From: Aquila chrysaetos chrysaetos
Taxonomy: Eukaryota; Chordata; Aves; Accipitriformes; Accipitridae
Assembly (NCBI RefSeq): GCF_900496995.4
Contig: NC_044008.1
Location: 6,767,276 to 6,831,275, forward strand
Reading direction: 5' to 3'
Length of the DNA stretch: 64,000 nt
Each line of letters starts with the position of its first letter. Positions within the stretch are counted from its first letter, which is position 1. Shown in pieces: positions 1 to 14,458 of the stretch. A model generated the notes under the pieces. The model worked only from the letters and a program-made list of their open reading frames with translations. It was not told where the DNA came from and did no database searches. The position numbers and the translations under genes are program-made.

Positions 1-1977
1 ATTTTGTCCATATAACATTTCAATGAGCAAAGTTGTGCCAGGCAAAAGAAGAAGGGGAAGGTTAGCAGTAAAAAGCAGCAGCTTTCAATTGCATTTAAAA
101 AAAAAAAAAAGAAAAAGTAGATTCTGCAAAAATATTTAAATGTCTTCTTACAGTGAAAAATCTGAAGTGAGTCTTTCCCATCTGTTTTTTTCACATTTCT
201 AAATAAGCATATGATTATTTTTTAATGTTTTCTCCATAGGGTGTTAAAGTGTTATTAAGTGACGCTGGCTCCTGAGCCTCTATTTTTAAGACCCCCACCA
301 TGATTGCTTTGCAGCAAAGATGTGCCAAGGCTTGCATTTGACTCTGTAGTGCTCAAAGACTTCAAGTTCTCATTATCACTATGGCAACTATTAATCATTC
401 ATTTGTTGTAACATGATAAATACATGCCCTCAACTAGAAAGCATGTTACAAATCACTGGAGTACCCTCAGAGCTGCTCTGTGTACCACTAAGTCACCCAA
501 AGGAAAGCACAAGTACAGCAGCAAGTATGTGAAAGTGTCGCAGCAAACCTTGTGATGTGGGTCATCAGAAGAACAAGGTAATCAAGTTCTCAGTTGTTAG
601 GTTTTTGTTTGATTTCTCAAAACAGTAAATGCTCATGGTGTAAAGTATTTACTGTAAAATGCAGAAGCTTAGAAGTGTGATAGTCATGCATTTCTCTGCC
701 ATGCACTGGGAGATGGCACGATGACCCACCACATTACCTCCACGGACTTGGATCCACCACGCAAGGATGAAATTTCAGGTCTTGAAGACAGCATAGGCAC
801 ATTGCAAGGATCTCCATTCTCCAAAGCAAACCTGGTAAGATTTTTCTTGGGCACAGAGCTATACTGACATGGCTACACTGTGTAATCTCGGAGCTAACAT
901 TAAGGTATCTCCATTGTGCTACGCAGCATGAGTACATCCCTTATGTGGTTACAAACCAAGAGCCATCATAAGACATCCTCTGCTCTTCTCGCTCCTTTTT
1001 CTAGCCCCTGTAGGCTCTTTCTAGTCACCAGTACCAACCACAAGAAATGCTTGAGGACAACATCTGCAAAGACGTTTTAGCAGCCACATTAGCACCAAGC
1101 AAGACTTAAAAGTAACTCTGTTGGCCATAGTACTACATCACTGGCCACAGCAAAACCCTCTCATTTGACCTCCCCTCACCAAGAGCAGTTGAGGCAGACT
1201 GCCTTGTATCTAAACCGACCGGGGATAGCAGCCTGAGGAGCAGATGGGCCAGTGTGAACATCGGGCAGTAACTTGACTTACTTAGGTTTCCTACGTGATG
1301 CCCTTATCGCCCTCAAACATTAGCAGGGCGAGGGCCCCCCCGTTCATATTTCACAAGCTGTTCCTGTTTTATCTTTACAGCATGATGCTGGGGGTGAGTT
1401 CAGTGCCCCAGACCAAGGGATGAGATGTCTGAGGCTGCAAAGCCTGGTAGGAACATGTTGGATAACTGGTCTGGTCCTATTTCCAGAGCCTACACCGAGT
1501 TATCATGGCAGCTATGCCCAAAAGCCTTCTCCAAGTGACTTAGCTGAGTTAGTTACTCCAGAAGCAGGCCCTGCAGCCAACTAGCATGCTCATAGCATGG
1601 GACAGTGATCGTAGCCATAACAGGCCAAGAAGTGTCACTGGCAGCTGTAGACTCCCAATTGCCCGCAAAAAACCTTAGCCCTCATCCTGACAGGCCACAA
1701 TGAAGAATAAAAGCCACCACCCAACATCACTTAGTCTTTGGACGTCTTTTGAGAGAACTAGTGATTTTTTTCCTGGATCAGTGTGGATTTTATACAGTGA
1801 GAACAAGCCTAAGGCCATCATTTATACAGGTCACTGGCACTGACAGCTGGTGGTAGCTTCAAAAGGCTCTGCGGTATCAGTATCGGTATCAGTGGTATCC
1901 CAGAGCATCTCCTTTGCTCCATAAGCAGGCCAAGGGAATTGATTATTCGCTTTTATTTGGTACTTGTGAGATGACAT
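1..1977. other. Intergenic, nothing recognised
   Basis: AT-rich unique DNA with a short A-rich run near 96-117 and a small imperfect repeat (GGTATCAGTATC) near 1871-1900. No exon with splice sites and no clear repeat family was found. It may lie downstream of CELF2 by synteny, but no CELF2 sequence was recognised. Confidence 0.5.
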
Positions 1978-2500
1978 CTAGAGTACTGTGGCCAGTTTGG
2001 GGCCACCAAGAGAGTGATCAGCCAGTTGGAGTGAGTCCAGTTTTATAGTCCAAGGTGATGAGGGAGTCAGAGCACATGATGTATGTGGTGATACTGAGAC
2101 AGTCAGTTTGTTCATCCTGGAGAAGAGACAGCTTCAGGGGAAGAGGAGGGGGGGTGTGGGATCTTATAGCTGTCTTCAACAATCTAAAGAAGATGTTTCT
2201 CAGGAGCATACAACAAAAGGACAAAAAGCTACATAGATGGGATGGGCACAAGAATTTGCTGGAAAGGCAATTCCAATTAGATATAAGGAAGGAAGAGTTC
2301 ACCATGAAAGGAGTTAAGCACTGAAACAGAGGTCCTGAGAGGAGGTGGCATCCCCATCATCAGAGACATTCAAAATTCAACTAGACATGGCCCTGAGTAA
2401 CCTAAACTAACACTGAAGTTGGCCCAGCCCTGAGCAGCGGGTTGGACTAGGACCTCCCGAGGTCCTTTCCAGTCAAAACTGTACTATGGTGCTGTGATCT
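1978..2500 (+). mobile_element. CR1 LINE 3' fragment
   Basis: The order of landmarks is that of a CR1 3' end: GAGTACTGTGGCCAGTTTGG, CTGGAGAAGAGACAGCTTC, ATCTTATAGCTGTCTTCAAC, TTAGATATAAGGAAGGAAGA, CACTGAAACAGAGGTCCTGA, AGAGACATTCAAAATTCAAC, GGTTGGACTAGGACCTCCCG and a final CTATGGTGCTGTGATC. It is 5'-truncated, as most CR1 copies are, and carries many substitutions. The open frames here are decayed or 3'-UTR sequence. Confidence 0.85.
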
Positions 2501-5500
2501 TTTATTTAGGTGGTTCCTACCTAGCTAATCCCCAGCAGCATGTCACTGCAGAATACACGCTACTTAATCCACCACTCTTTGATCTTTAGGACTGGTGTCA
2601 GTGAGGGGATCACTGGATGAACCCAGCTCTGGAGAGATCTTGTCTCCAGAGATTTACGACAGCTAACTACATTCCTCACTCAGGCTACATGGCATTTTGC
2701 TTTCTTTTATCCTGCCCACCCCCCCAAGTCCCTGTGCCCAGTGTAGCAATCCTCATCTGTGTAGTACAGAATCTGAAGTAAAGAATTCAAAGATGTGTTA
2801 GTGCCACCAGGAAAGGCTTTAGAATTAGCTTGGTGCTGTACGTCTTATATTCAGATTAATCAGGGAAATAATCACACACAATGTTCATAAATAGATAGAG
2901 CCTGTGCTCCTAACAGAGGCTAAACTTGCAAAAAAAAAAAATAAAAAATCAAAGGATGGTTTGCATCTGAGAACAGCAGGCTTAGCGGATGGAGAAGGAA
3001 AAATCTTCTCATGGTATTTCTATTCAAGTCCAGCCTCAGCATAAGGTGATCACGTTATGTATTTAAAAATGAAAACTCCCATTTTTCTGAAGGGAGCTTT
3101 ATCACAAGGATTATCTACAAAGGCTGCACAGAAAGATGTCACAGCAAGGAATAATGTGCCAGACTGGATAGGAGCAGCAGTAAAGGGGCTCCGTGATGCC
3201 CGGCACAGTCGAGATACTGAGATAACGGCCTCTTTGTTCCAGAAATGTTTTTCCATAATGCTCGTTGCTGAACTACCAGAGCACTTTCAAGTCATGCACT
3301 AGGCAATATGACTAACATCTGCCATGTTTTTCCTTTCATCCTGTCCCCAGGGGCAGAAGCTTGTGCAGTCATGGGGAGGGGGAGTTAATGACATCACATA
3401 CATACGTTTGTACGCACACACATGCACCTACACACATGCACACATACGCACCCATGAAATCTCTTCCTTGCACACATGTTGCTTTATTTTGCTTCTTGTC
3501 AGTAAGGGGAAGAGCTAGAAGATGTACTTTCCACAACAGTAGGGGTGGAGGTTTGCAACAGGTTTAAAAGCAGAGATGCATTTCTTTGAAGCTCTGAAAT
3601 TCAAAGGTAGCACAGCCAAAATTGCATCCTACAAGTAAAAGGCAAATATTATCTTAAAAACATAAACAAAATCACCCCTCCTCCAAAAGTTCCAGCCCAG
3701 AATACCCTTCCCTCTTCTCAAAACAAACAACTTTTGGCTGCAAAAAAACAACATGAGATGTGGCCAGGCAAGAGCTGTAACAGTGTTCTCTTCCAAAGCA
3801 AACACTCAATGCTTTTATTACAGTGAAAAATAATAATGGGATACAGAGTGTACATGATGTAAACACCTTTAATGCAATTCTAATTTTATTGTTGCTTCAA
3901 GATCACAGATTGTTATGGCAACTAAAGAGAGAAGGGGGGGGAAACCTGATCGCAGCATTAATTTGATATCAGATTCATTTGTTCCACGTTTGTGCTTCAA
4001 TGCATGCATAATAAACAATCCCAGTTAAAGAAAAATAATAATATTGAAGCTATAATAATGGCATAATGTAGTATCCACTTAACCCCCAAGTCTGGTTAAA
4101 AAAAAAAACCAAACAAAAATAAAAAAATAAATCCCTTATGAGTCTATTACTGTTCCAGCTGCAATACAACTCACATTATAATTATTAACATTTGTAAAGC
4201 AGGAAGGCCAATTTTCAGACATCCAGTCTATCGGAGCACTGAAAACTGCTAAACTGACAGCTGCGGCAGTGGTCCGATGTCCCAGCTATAAACTCTGGGC
4301 AGGCAACTCAGCAGCAGCAGTAGAACCCACTCCACTCCCTCAGAGTGGACGTGGGCACTGCAGTACCAAACGTGGGGATGAATTCCTCGGTGCTAATGTT
4401 TCTCCTCCCACAGAAGGCCAGTGCAACCCCTGGGTGCTGCCCTGCCTGGATGGGGAGGAGGCGTCTCTTGTGCTTTGTGAACCTGACCCATGATGGATGG
4501 TTGAGCTGGGATTTGGTTCCCAACCAGCGGATGTCATAGACCCAGCTCAAAACTCTACATTGGCCATTAAAGCCGGGAACTTGAGCACACGTGTGCTACT
4601 TTGGGTCCCCATCCACAAGCACTTGGGCTAAGCTCCATCTGTGATGGACGAAAAATCTTTGACCTTGGCTGCAAATCTTCCGACTGGTCTCAGGATGTGC
4701 AGGGGGCAGGAGAAGAGGCTGAACTTCTCAGGGTGGACCTGCAAGCCTTGCCCTAATGAGTTTTGGGTATCATGAGCTTTAATCACAGCTACTGGTGAAC
4801 ATTTAAGTACTCAGAGGTCATTTTGTTAAGTGACATCCAAATTAGGTGTTTAAGGAGGCAGAGGGCAGTAAGTACTTTTGAGGTTCCGTAGCAGTTTCTT
4901 AGTTTGATTTAACAAGTTGTGGAGGAAACCTGCACAGGGCCTTACCTGAGCATTGTCTGTCCGAGAGCATGGAGTCATTGCCTACAGCCACATGCGACAA
5001 CACACAGAGATGGTTGATAAAACCTTTTGTTTCAGGAAATTCTCTCAAGTTGGGAAGATGAGAACTGGGGCACGGGGCGGGGGGCACAATAACAGGGACA
5101 ATAAGCCCAGACAAGGGATGTCCTGGTGGCTCAGATCTTCACTCAGGCTCACATGTGGAACCACCATGAGCCTTGGGGTTTTTTGTTCCACACAGGTAAG
5201 TGCCTTTGTTACCCACCATATATAAAGCTGGTATAGGTAGGAAGTGGAACGTGTGCATTTACATGTAAAGACACTTACACCCTCTCTGTCAACAGGTTCA
5301 AACTCCTCCTTTCATCCTTCCTGAGAATAAAAACTAACTGCAAAACCCTAAAACTTTCCACTAACCAGAATACCCATTGTGCCCAGAAGATCAATAAGTG
5401 TAAAGTGGAAAAAGATTGAAGCTACTTAAATGAGGATTCTTAAGGGAACCGTATCCATCTCTGATAAAGGGAAAAAAATAAGCAGCATCAGAGAAATGGA

Positions 5501-8500
5501 AGATACAAGCTATTGCCCTCCGAGGAATGTGATGTCTGCAGCTTACCCAAACATAATTCTGGAGGCTTTGGGGCATGAAGTGTGGTTTCACTTTGAAAAG
5601 GACCCATTATTAATAGTGTCATGGGTTTCTGGGATTACTGTGTCTCAGAGGTTTATTGTATGTTCATTTGCTCTGTTTACTAGCAAAATGTTTCTCCTCC
5701 AGATTCTCATCTTCCAGGGCTGTAAATGCAGCTTAGGATCTGAAAGTCAAGATGAGCTCTTCCAGGCTCATCCATCAAGAGTAATAAAGTGTCTCCTGGA
5801 GGTTACACATGGGTAAGCAAGAGCACAGTCTGACGGCAGTGGGATTACACTGTGTGTCCTACAATTAGAAATTAATGATCAATTCTTTCAGATGATGCAG
5901 AAGATAGAAAAGGCTCCAGTTCCTGAGTTCTGCTAGTACACCAGGGCTGATGGCAGGAAAAATTACATGCTCTTCCCCAGCCAGAAAACATAACTCTCAA
6001 CGCACAAAAAGCATCCAGGCTCACACAGGTGAGAACACGCCTTTTCTATGTCCGCCGTTTTCAGAATAGAAGCAGATTTTACTGATACTTCTTTCTTTGG
6101 AGAGGTGAAAGCAGTAAGGCAGGATGTGGCCTGAGGGTCAGAAATATGAACACCCTGTTAATGCAGAGTGAATTAAAACATGAAAAATGGTTTTGCGCAA
6201 TTGGCTAATAAAAGTAGAAATGAGAAATTAGTTTGTTCTGTTTCCAGACAATAGCCTCATTCAAATGTGAGTCTGTAGTGCAGCATTCAGAAGCATCACC
6301 CTGTGCCGGGGAGCCAAGTAAAGCCGTGTTTTAGTCCAGTTGTTCCAAATGTATCTGTATTATTCTTTCAGTGACAAAAGTAAAAGCAACAGGTCTCTTT
6401 ACAAAGGATTCCCAGCGTCAGCAGTACTTGCATTTACAAATCACAAACGGCCAAACCCAGTTCAGCAGAAACAGTGTCATGTAGCTACCAGCTTCTAGTT
6501 CAGTGTTATTTAATTATTGCCAGCATCAATGCTGCTTTTTTTTTTTTTTTTAAGCTTATTTCTGGCTATTCGTACTTGGCAAGAAAAAACAATGTCACAA
6601 ATAAATTAACCACATATTGTGTTCACCGACATTGGCACTTGGTGCATAAGATGCAGCAGTAAATTCTTAAAGTCAGAGCTACAGACAGAGCTTTTTATCT
6701 CCTGTACTGAACTGTCATCAGTCTCTCCAAAGCATGGAGGCACAGCCTTTTAATGTTCTTGGTGACCAGGGGTGACTAACCTGGAATCTTTGAAAAGGCT
6801 TCAATCTTTACAGGACAGGCCACCTCCACCAAGCTGATCACACAAAACCTGCGCTCAGGCTTACGCCCTGGCACAAGCATAATCTTTCAAGTTCTTCTGA
6901 CCTGCCGGTGTAACCTGTATTAACTGACATGTCGTGCAGAGTTGTAGGAATTCATTTGCATGGTTGAACCAGCCATGATGGGAAGTTGAAACCTGACAAA
7001 ACCTCAAACAGGAAACAGGGTGGAAACGATGGGCTTCCTACAGAGGAGAGCAAATCAGATAAGACAATGATCCTTTCTGGGCTTGCAGGCCAGGAATTGC
7101 CTTCATGTTTCATAAATAAACATGCAATTGGCTTATCCAGGTACTTGGATAATGGCTTTTTTCTTTTTTTTTTTTTTTTTTTTGCACACAGACCATCATC
7201 CAAGGCTAACAAGGACAGGTTATTTGTGCAGAAATGGAAATATTTGTCCTTCATAGTTCATTTCTCATTTGACATTCTTTATTCCTGATTGTTCTGCTTT
7301 AAAAGATAGAAGCATCCAGCCATGGAGAAGCAATAATACCCAGCAACAGAGGAAGCTGATGACACAGCACAAATGTTGTACTTTGCGCTTGGTGCCTGGC
7401 ACTCAGCAACACCACGGGAGCTAAATCCAAAGGGGTTTTTTGCACAAACCCATTTAGCAGATTCTTCAGAATAACAAACACATTTAAATGAAGATCAGCC
7501 CATAAGCAAGGGGTAAGCAATAAAAAAAGAAATATAATTACCCACCTGCTCCCATTTGGATTTTGCAGGTACTGAAACTGGGTCATAAATTTTGGCCACA
7601 TAGTCTTGAAAGGAGGCATTGACCCTCCAGATATTATCCTCAGTCTTCTTCAGGGAAAAAGACCACTCAGACCAGGAGTTCCCATGCTGCCTACAGCCTC
7701 CTGTCTTCTTTGGGACAATCTGAAAATGCCTCCTGTAATAAAAAGGTCAATGTCCTGGTCAGGTAGATAAGTAACAGGCATGACACGTTCCCCACCCACG
7801 GACACTGCAGCATAAAGGATCTCTTTATGTGAGTTATAAAGGGTATAGTTTCTATAATGCTGTTTCCCGTTATGCTATTGCTGATCTTTTTCCCTACCAC
7901 CTGTTGCAGTTCTGGAACTTGAAAGCACGTGCTGAAGGGCAAATAATCCCAAGTAAGGATTCTTAGGCAATTTAGGCAAACTCAGATTTTTTTTTTCCCC
8001 ATCCCTTCTTTTCAATATGGAAATGAAACTTCTAAAAAGTCTTTTCCAGCCAGAAAACAGAGTGTCAGCAGGAATTTTCAAACTCCCCTCACCATCACAT
8101 TTTGCAGTACTGCCACCCAGAGCTGAAAATGTGAATTCGGATGTGATTCTTGGATTTGGTTGCTTTTGGCCAGAATGCAACCCTTGATGTCTTTGTGATG
8201 GTATATCTTGGATGACATTGACTTGAGCTAAGAGAGAGGCATCAAGAAAATACAGTGGGCCAATAGAGCCTGAATCTGCTCTTCTTTTTCATCCATGAGA
8301 TCCCAGTCACAAGCAGCATAAAGTAATTACAACTTGCAATTCTGAAGTTGATTTTTACAGTGATTTTGAGTTTTTCTTGTTTAAGTTTGCAATGTTTAGA
8401 GTATTTTGCTCCTTCAAGTGCTTTTCTGCCTATGATCTCTCAGCAACTTAGAGTGATTAATGGAAGCTACAGTATACTCTCATATGATAGCGCAGAAACA

Positions 8501-10060
8501 GGATTACAGCAGTTTTTTCTTCAAGAAATGAAAATTGCACTCTCTAAGCCACTAGAATAAAGTAACTAATGATGAACGTTGACTTTAATGGCTACTGGGG
8601 ATCTCTCACTGCACTACTAAAATTCAGCCACTTGTAGGATGAGAATGCAACTGCCACCCAGCCATCTGCAGCCACAGTGAAAAGCAGTTCAGAGACAGCT
8701 GTTTCAGGATCGCAATGCAACAGAAATGGTAGCAAAATGTTGTTGACATTCAACGAAAGCAATTTCCCTAACCTGAAAATTATTCTTATGTGAAAATTTA
8801 AAAAAAAAAATATAAAAAGAAATTTTAAAAGGACTGACCTCTTTCAGTTAGGAACGGTTCAGAGCAAAATGTTTTCTCCAAGCTGAAATTAAATATTTAA
8901 GGAGGTCATTTATTGGGACGTGTGCCATTTGGGTTTAGATTTGATCCATTTCAGAAAATACTTTTGGACTTGCAGTGTTTTCAATGCAATGGAAATCCTG
9001 CTTATAACATTAACAGCACAGAGACGAGCCCCAAGACATTCTGCAGATGGATGAGAAGAGATATCCCATGTCCCAGAGAACCTGGAGTCCAAAGAGATGA
9101 GTCAGTCAAAGAGTGGAAAGAGATGACAAAGGCCAACAGCTAACCCAGGCCTTCCAAAGCCCACTCTGGTGTCTCTTTTATTGAATCCCACTTTCTGATG
9201 GTATTTCCATGCTTTCAGTTCTGAAGGACTCTCAGCAGGCTGAGCTGCACTACCTTGCACAGCCAGACTTGCAGGTAGGGCTTTAATTCCTGATGTTTCA
9301 CTCTTTTTTATGATTATAATTGGCTCAGGCTTAGAATTAAAATAAATGAGCAAATGATTTGTATTTAATGTGTTTGGCATTTGTTACCTCACCCAAAAGG
9401 TAGCTCAGGTGAGTTTCCTGGCAAATACAACCTGTTTTCTTTAAAGACATAAAAGCCGTTATGCAAATCTTGGAGCCGGAGGACTCGTTTATCCATCAGC
9501 CTCACAGATACAGCCAGCTCCACTGAGTTCATGGCTCTGTGGGCTGCCCTGATATCATGCCATTCATGCCCTGAAAAAACAAAGCCCCGTGGCCATGGTT
9601 AATGTGGCACAGATTAAAGACATCCTTTGCTAGGCAGCTTTCAGCCAGCATGGTCGAGCTCATGCTGCCTGAAAACAGTTGTGCAAAAACACCTTTAGTG
9701 GCCCAGGCAATACCCAACCGCCCCATGGACTCATTGCCCAGGGAAAAGACCTCTTATCTGTGAAAAGTGTGCATGGCAGGATCAGTTTTAAATATGCTAA
9801 GATCCCTCTTAACATAACTGAACATCACAGCTTGAGCCCTTCGGCCAGGATTTCTAGGATCTCTGAACAACCTGCTCTGGGCCCGTGAGGAGGCAATACT
9901 TACCCACTCACCATCCCTGAGCCTCTGCGTGTTGCACAAGGGAACCCTCTGGAGAAACGGCACGTCACTCTTAAGTGATAAAAACATCTTCTCCCGCCCT
10001 TCCTCTAGCTGATTAGCTATGCAAAAAAAAATACCTGCTGTGCACTGTCAACCGGCAATA
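2501..10060. other. Intergenic, nothing recognised except simple repeats
   Basis: Unique DNA holding a (CA)-rich tract (3396-3453), A runs and a 20-base T run (7164-7183). Open frames up to 128 aa (5430-5816) show no domain, and no codon bias is apparent by eye. Confidence 0.5.
3396..3453 (+). repeat. Imperfect (CA)n microsatellite
   Basis: ACATACATACGTTTGTACGC then CACACACATGCACCTACACA and CATGCACACATACGCA. Confidence 0.8.
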
Positions 10061-10545
10061 GTTGTTTGGCAGGACACAGCCTCCTCTGTGCACGCAAGAC
10101 CAGACCCTGGGCTCCGTGCGGTGGCTGCGGGGTCCCTAGGGTGGTCCCCGTCCCTGGGAAGGGCTCCTCTGCGCCGTCCAGGCTCTCTGCCACATCAGCG
10201 ATGAAGCTGTCAGCTGTCGAGTGCGTGTGCGGGAGACGTGCTAGAAGGCATCGATTTTTATCCTCTGATGAAGCCTCGTGTACAAAATCTCCCGCAAAAG
10301 GGAACTAGTCAGAGGTAAAAGGGACTCCTCAACACGAGGCAAAAATAACGTTCCCGTCTCCCTCTTCAGCTGAGCCCGAGAGGTGTGCAGCCAGGCTGGG
10401 GCAACCAGCCCGGCACGGCAAACAGCCCTACGGCGGTGCGACGGCCGTGGTGAGGGGGACAGCTGCCTTCTGCCCAAGGCACGGGGCTGCTGGGCTCCCT
10501 GCGAGGCCGTGACGGTGGGTTCATGCCCGGCAGAAACGCAAGTGA
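10061..10545. other. CpG-enriched patch
   Basis: About 30 CpGs by eye in roughly 480 bp, less dense than the island at 18778. There is no recognised gene, and the open frames of about 60-80 aa are shadows. It could be a weak CpG island, or GC-rich unique DNA. Confidence 0.4.
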
Positions 10546-13500
10546 CTGTTAAAAGAGGTTTGCCATGATTTGCAGTAGACTTCCCACCGTTGTGAAGATG
10601 CCCGTGTTCTCTGTCCTGGAAGAGAGGTGGGCTCAGCCCCCAGGTCAGTGAGACTGGGAGGGGAGGGAAGAGGGGTGCTTAGTTAAAGTCTAATTATGGT
10701 TTTAGATGTCTAAGGCTTTATTGAATTGGCTTTCAGGTGCAAAGGCTGGCACCTGAGTCTCAGAGGAGAGGCCACCTCGACTGATGGAGGCCAAGAGATG
10801 TTGGTTTCTCCTTGTAGCCGTATCAGAGTCAAAATGAAGAGGCAGGATGAACGGTTGGGATGGGTTTCACCTCTGCATGCACACGTGGTGAAAACAAACC
10901 AGCATGTCCCTGCCCCAGCCCAGCCAGCCTCCCTGTGCCCGTGGGGACCCAGGGTGGTCTTCGGTGCCTGCCCACCCATCCCCAACCATAGAGGATGTAA
11001 GGAGGGGGCATGATTAGTTAGTAAAGACATTAAATGTGGTTGTCTGGTGAGAGCAGAGTCAGGATTTGGCAATCCAGGGCTAACCAGGGCCAGTGAAACA
11101 TCTCAGGAAAACTGTGGGTGTGGCGGCGGGGACTGAAAATGATGAATGTGCCAACAAGAAAGCCGGTGGATGGGAACTGATGGGAGAAGGTGATCTGAAG
11201 AATGGACAACCAACCAGTCGATCAAAAGACAAGGAACTGCTGGGTGAAATAAAGGCAGGAGCAATTAGGCAGCGGAGGCAGCAGGGGAGTCGGTACGACA
11301 CAGTAGCTGACAGGTAGGGCAGGCGGCTGTGGTCCCACTGGGCAGAGGGAGGCAACCCCAGAGCACCGATCTGTCATTACCCCTGGTATTTATTCCCCTC
11401 CCTTCCCCTTTGATCAAACAGTTGCCTTTTCATCCAGAAACTCCTTTCGCCTTTGCTGCTGGCAGTCTCATCATTTATTATCTAACTCATCCCTCCCTAT
11501 AGTCATCCTCCCATCACTAGTCCCTCACAGCCTCCCCAGTTCATCCTGCATCCAAATAGTCATGTCCCATCCCCTTCCAAAGCCAACCCACTGCTCCTGC
11601 AACTCAACACGTTCCCATGTTTTTCGCCGCCATGCAACTGCGGCACCACTCATCACATGGCTAACAAGCTGTCGATGTAAACATGCTGCTGAATAAGGGA
11701 CACATTCCTGCAGCTCCCACGCATTCAGGGAGGCTCAGGCTCTGGGAAAAAAGCAACTCCCCGTGAAGGCAGATTATTTTAGCTGAATGTGCGTTTATTT
11801 GGAGTAACCTCACCATTTCTCATTGGGTGCAGAAATAGCGAGAACTGAAGCACAGAGGGGAGACCTGATTTTCTGTGCCTGCCAAGCGAGGAAACAGAAG
11901 AAAAGGCTGAAGGCAGCTCTTGCCCATGTAGCCTGGGACAGGCCTGCGGTGGTCTCCAGAAGGTTGCCTGGGGCTCCTCGAGCTTTTCCTGGGGACCACC
12001 AACCCGAGCCAGCTTCGTGCAAGCGATGCGTGCATGGGACCTGCAATGGGGAACAGCTAGCAAAAAAATAAAACTAAAACAAAACGACCTGTGATATTTG
12101 CGATAACGTGTTTCCTGACAGATGAAAAATGTCACCACAAATGAGCCGGCAACTGCTCTAGGTCACAGCCAACCTTTGCTGAACTCACGCTAGCCCCACA
12201 GAAATTTACCCAGCCCCGGCCCTAAATCCCTGCCGGGACACCCTCCCACCTTTCCCACCACAAGCCCGTGAGCTTGTGGCGGGGACAGTCTACTCCCTGA
12301 AAAAGCCCCAACAGGTAAAAAACACTTTGCAGTTTTGAGTAGAATCCAGTAAACAGTTTGGAATCAGAAAAGAAAAGAAAAATAAGCAAAAGAGCCTCCC
12401 TCAAAGCTCACAAGAGTTTTATGTTTCCTTTTCTGAGATTTCCTAATTTTCTGCTGTCATACAAAATTTTAAGACTCCAAATGGAAGCAATACCATCGGG
12501 ATGATAAAAAAGCTTCCATGTGATCTTGAACCGTTTTTGAGCAGGGACGGAACTAGCCTAGTTAGGAGAGCTTGTTTGTTCTTGCTCAGGACAGACCTAG
12601 AAAGAACGTCATTTAGAATTATTGTTTGGTTTGGCCCCATTACTGAAAACTGAGAATCTTTTTCAGTGTGATTCACAACCGTTTTATAAGGTTTTTGGAT
12701 AACAAGAAGGAAAAGATATGCAAAACTTTTCCTTCTGCCACAGCTGGGTCTTCAGGAGAGTAACCAAGGCAAAAGCAGTACAGAGAAAGAAAACTGGAAA
12801 CAAAGTGAATTTTTTAAAAGTTGCCAAAATAGTGGTTGGGGTTGTTTTTTATGCAAGATTTCATGGCTGGTTTTCCAAAATATATTTTTGAAAATGCTCT
12901 AAAACCAGATTTTCAATCACTAAAACCTACTTTTTTTCCAAGTATCATTTTCAAAATGATGGAGAAGGAAACCACACGGTTCAGCCATTTCAAGAGGAAT
13001 ACAATTTTTGCCACAAAACTCGTGTTTGGGACATTTAGCTTCTAGCTCCTGGCAGCTCTGCGAGTCACAAGGCGCTGCGCGGAACAAGACACTCCCACTT
13101 CTCTGCTGCACGAAGATGCAACACCATCAGCCCCTTTAGTACTCTGCTCCAGCACCCACAGAAGGAGAGAGGGAAAAACTGATATTGGACAATAATTCAC
13201 AGGCTCAGCACAGAGAAGGAGCCAGGACGTACGCCGGGACCAGGGAAGAAACAGCACAGTGTTTCAGCTGATGGTTTTCATTGGATAAGGAATATTTCTA
13301 ATTCTCAGCACTTGAAAACGGCAATTTTTTTAATCCGAAGGGGTAAAAAACTCAGCCTTTCTCCTTTGCCTCAGTGAAATTTTGCTGGAAATGAACATAG
13401 AAAGTCCAGTGAATATGTTGAAAATTTTCTATGATGTGACTTTTTTTGGTTTTTAATTTGGGGGGAGGTGGTTGAAAGGGAAGTTTAAAAAATAAACTTA

Positions 13501-13859
13501 CCACCTGTCTTTTCAGCTTGTGGCTGTCAAGCTTACAAAAATATTAACAGCAATGTCACAATCGTAGCCAAATTTAGAGCAAACATCATTTTTCATATGA
13601 ACTAACCACATTATTAAGCAACTTTTAAAAATGACAGGTGATAGCTATTGAAAGTAAATTATATTGAGAGTTCAGGTGGAAGTGTTAGGAAAATGCATAG
13701 GCAAGCATACAACTTAAGCTTGTAAAGTGTATGTGTTGAATAGAGACTATAAACTATATATTTTAAGTTAAATGAGAGTGAAATTTTCCCTAGAAGAGCT
13801 AAGCCCTATGAGTTCAATTAGCCATTCACATGCTGAGTTCCTAAACAGACGTCAAAATT

Positions 13860-14080
13860 CATGTGTATGTGTATGCACATATTATAGATAATTATTAAAA
13901 ATTAACATTTAATTTCATTAAACATTTAATTTCATTAAATAATATTAAATAATATAAATATATCAGTGTGTGCATATAAATATATGCATACACACATATC
14001 TGTGGATTTTTTTTTTTTTAATATATATGTGTGTGAACATCCACACACAAACACACATACCTATATATGCTGGTGGAGGC
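13860..14080. repeat. AT/TG-rich low-complexity region with a 17-bp tandem duplication
   Basis: Alternating TG/CA and AT runs. AACATTTAATTTCATTA occurs twice back to back at 13904-13920 and 13921-13937, followed by AATATTAAATAATATAAATA and ATATATGTGTGTG. Confidence 0.8.
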
Positions 14081-14420
14081 CTGCATCTTGTGCACATATC
14101 ATCATATCTTGACATAATGGATTTGCAAAACAGAGTGGCAAAGATGTAAAAAAGTGAACCCTGCTGCAAGGACAAATTAGCATATTGTGAGATTCCTGCA
14201 GAGGAAATCAAGCATCTATACATTTCAGCCTACAATGTCCTGCAACAAAGGAATCGCTCATGTTGCCTGCAGCCATATTTTTAAAGATAAGAAACTAATT
14301 AGCAACATTATCAGCATATCTTTATCAAAAATTCTTTATCTTTCCCAGGTTTAAGAATGCTGTGCACAGGGAAAACATTGACTTTAACAACATAATAAGA
14401 GGGCCTCAGTGGATTCTTAG

Positions 14421-14458
14421 TATAATAATAATATTATAATAACAACAACAACAACAAT
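14421..14458 (+). repeat. (TAA)n/(AAC)n microsatellite
   Basis: Reads TATAATAATAATATTATAAT followed by five AAC units. Confidence 0.85.

Noticed and set aside
4697-4712. CTCF-like core GCAGGGGGCAGG
   Set aside because: It matches only the second half of the CTCF consensus, too weak to call without binding data.
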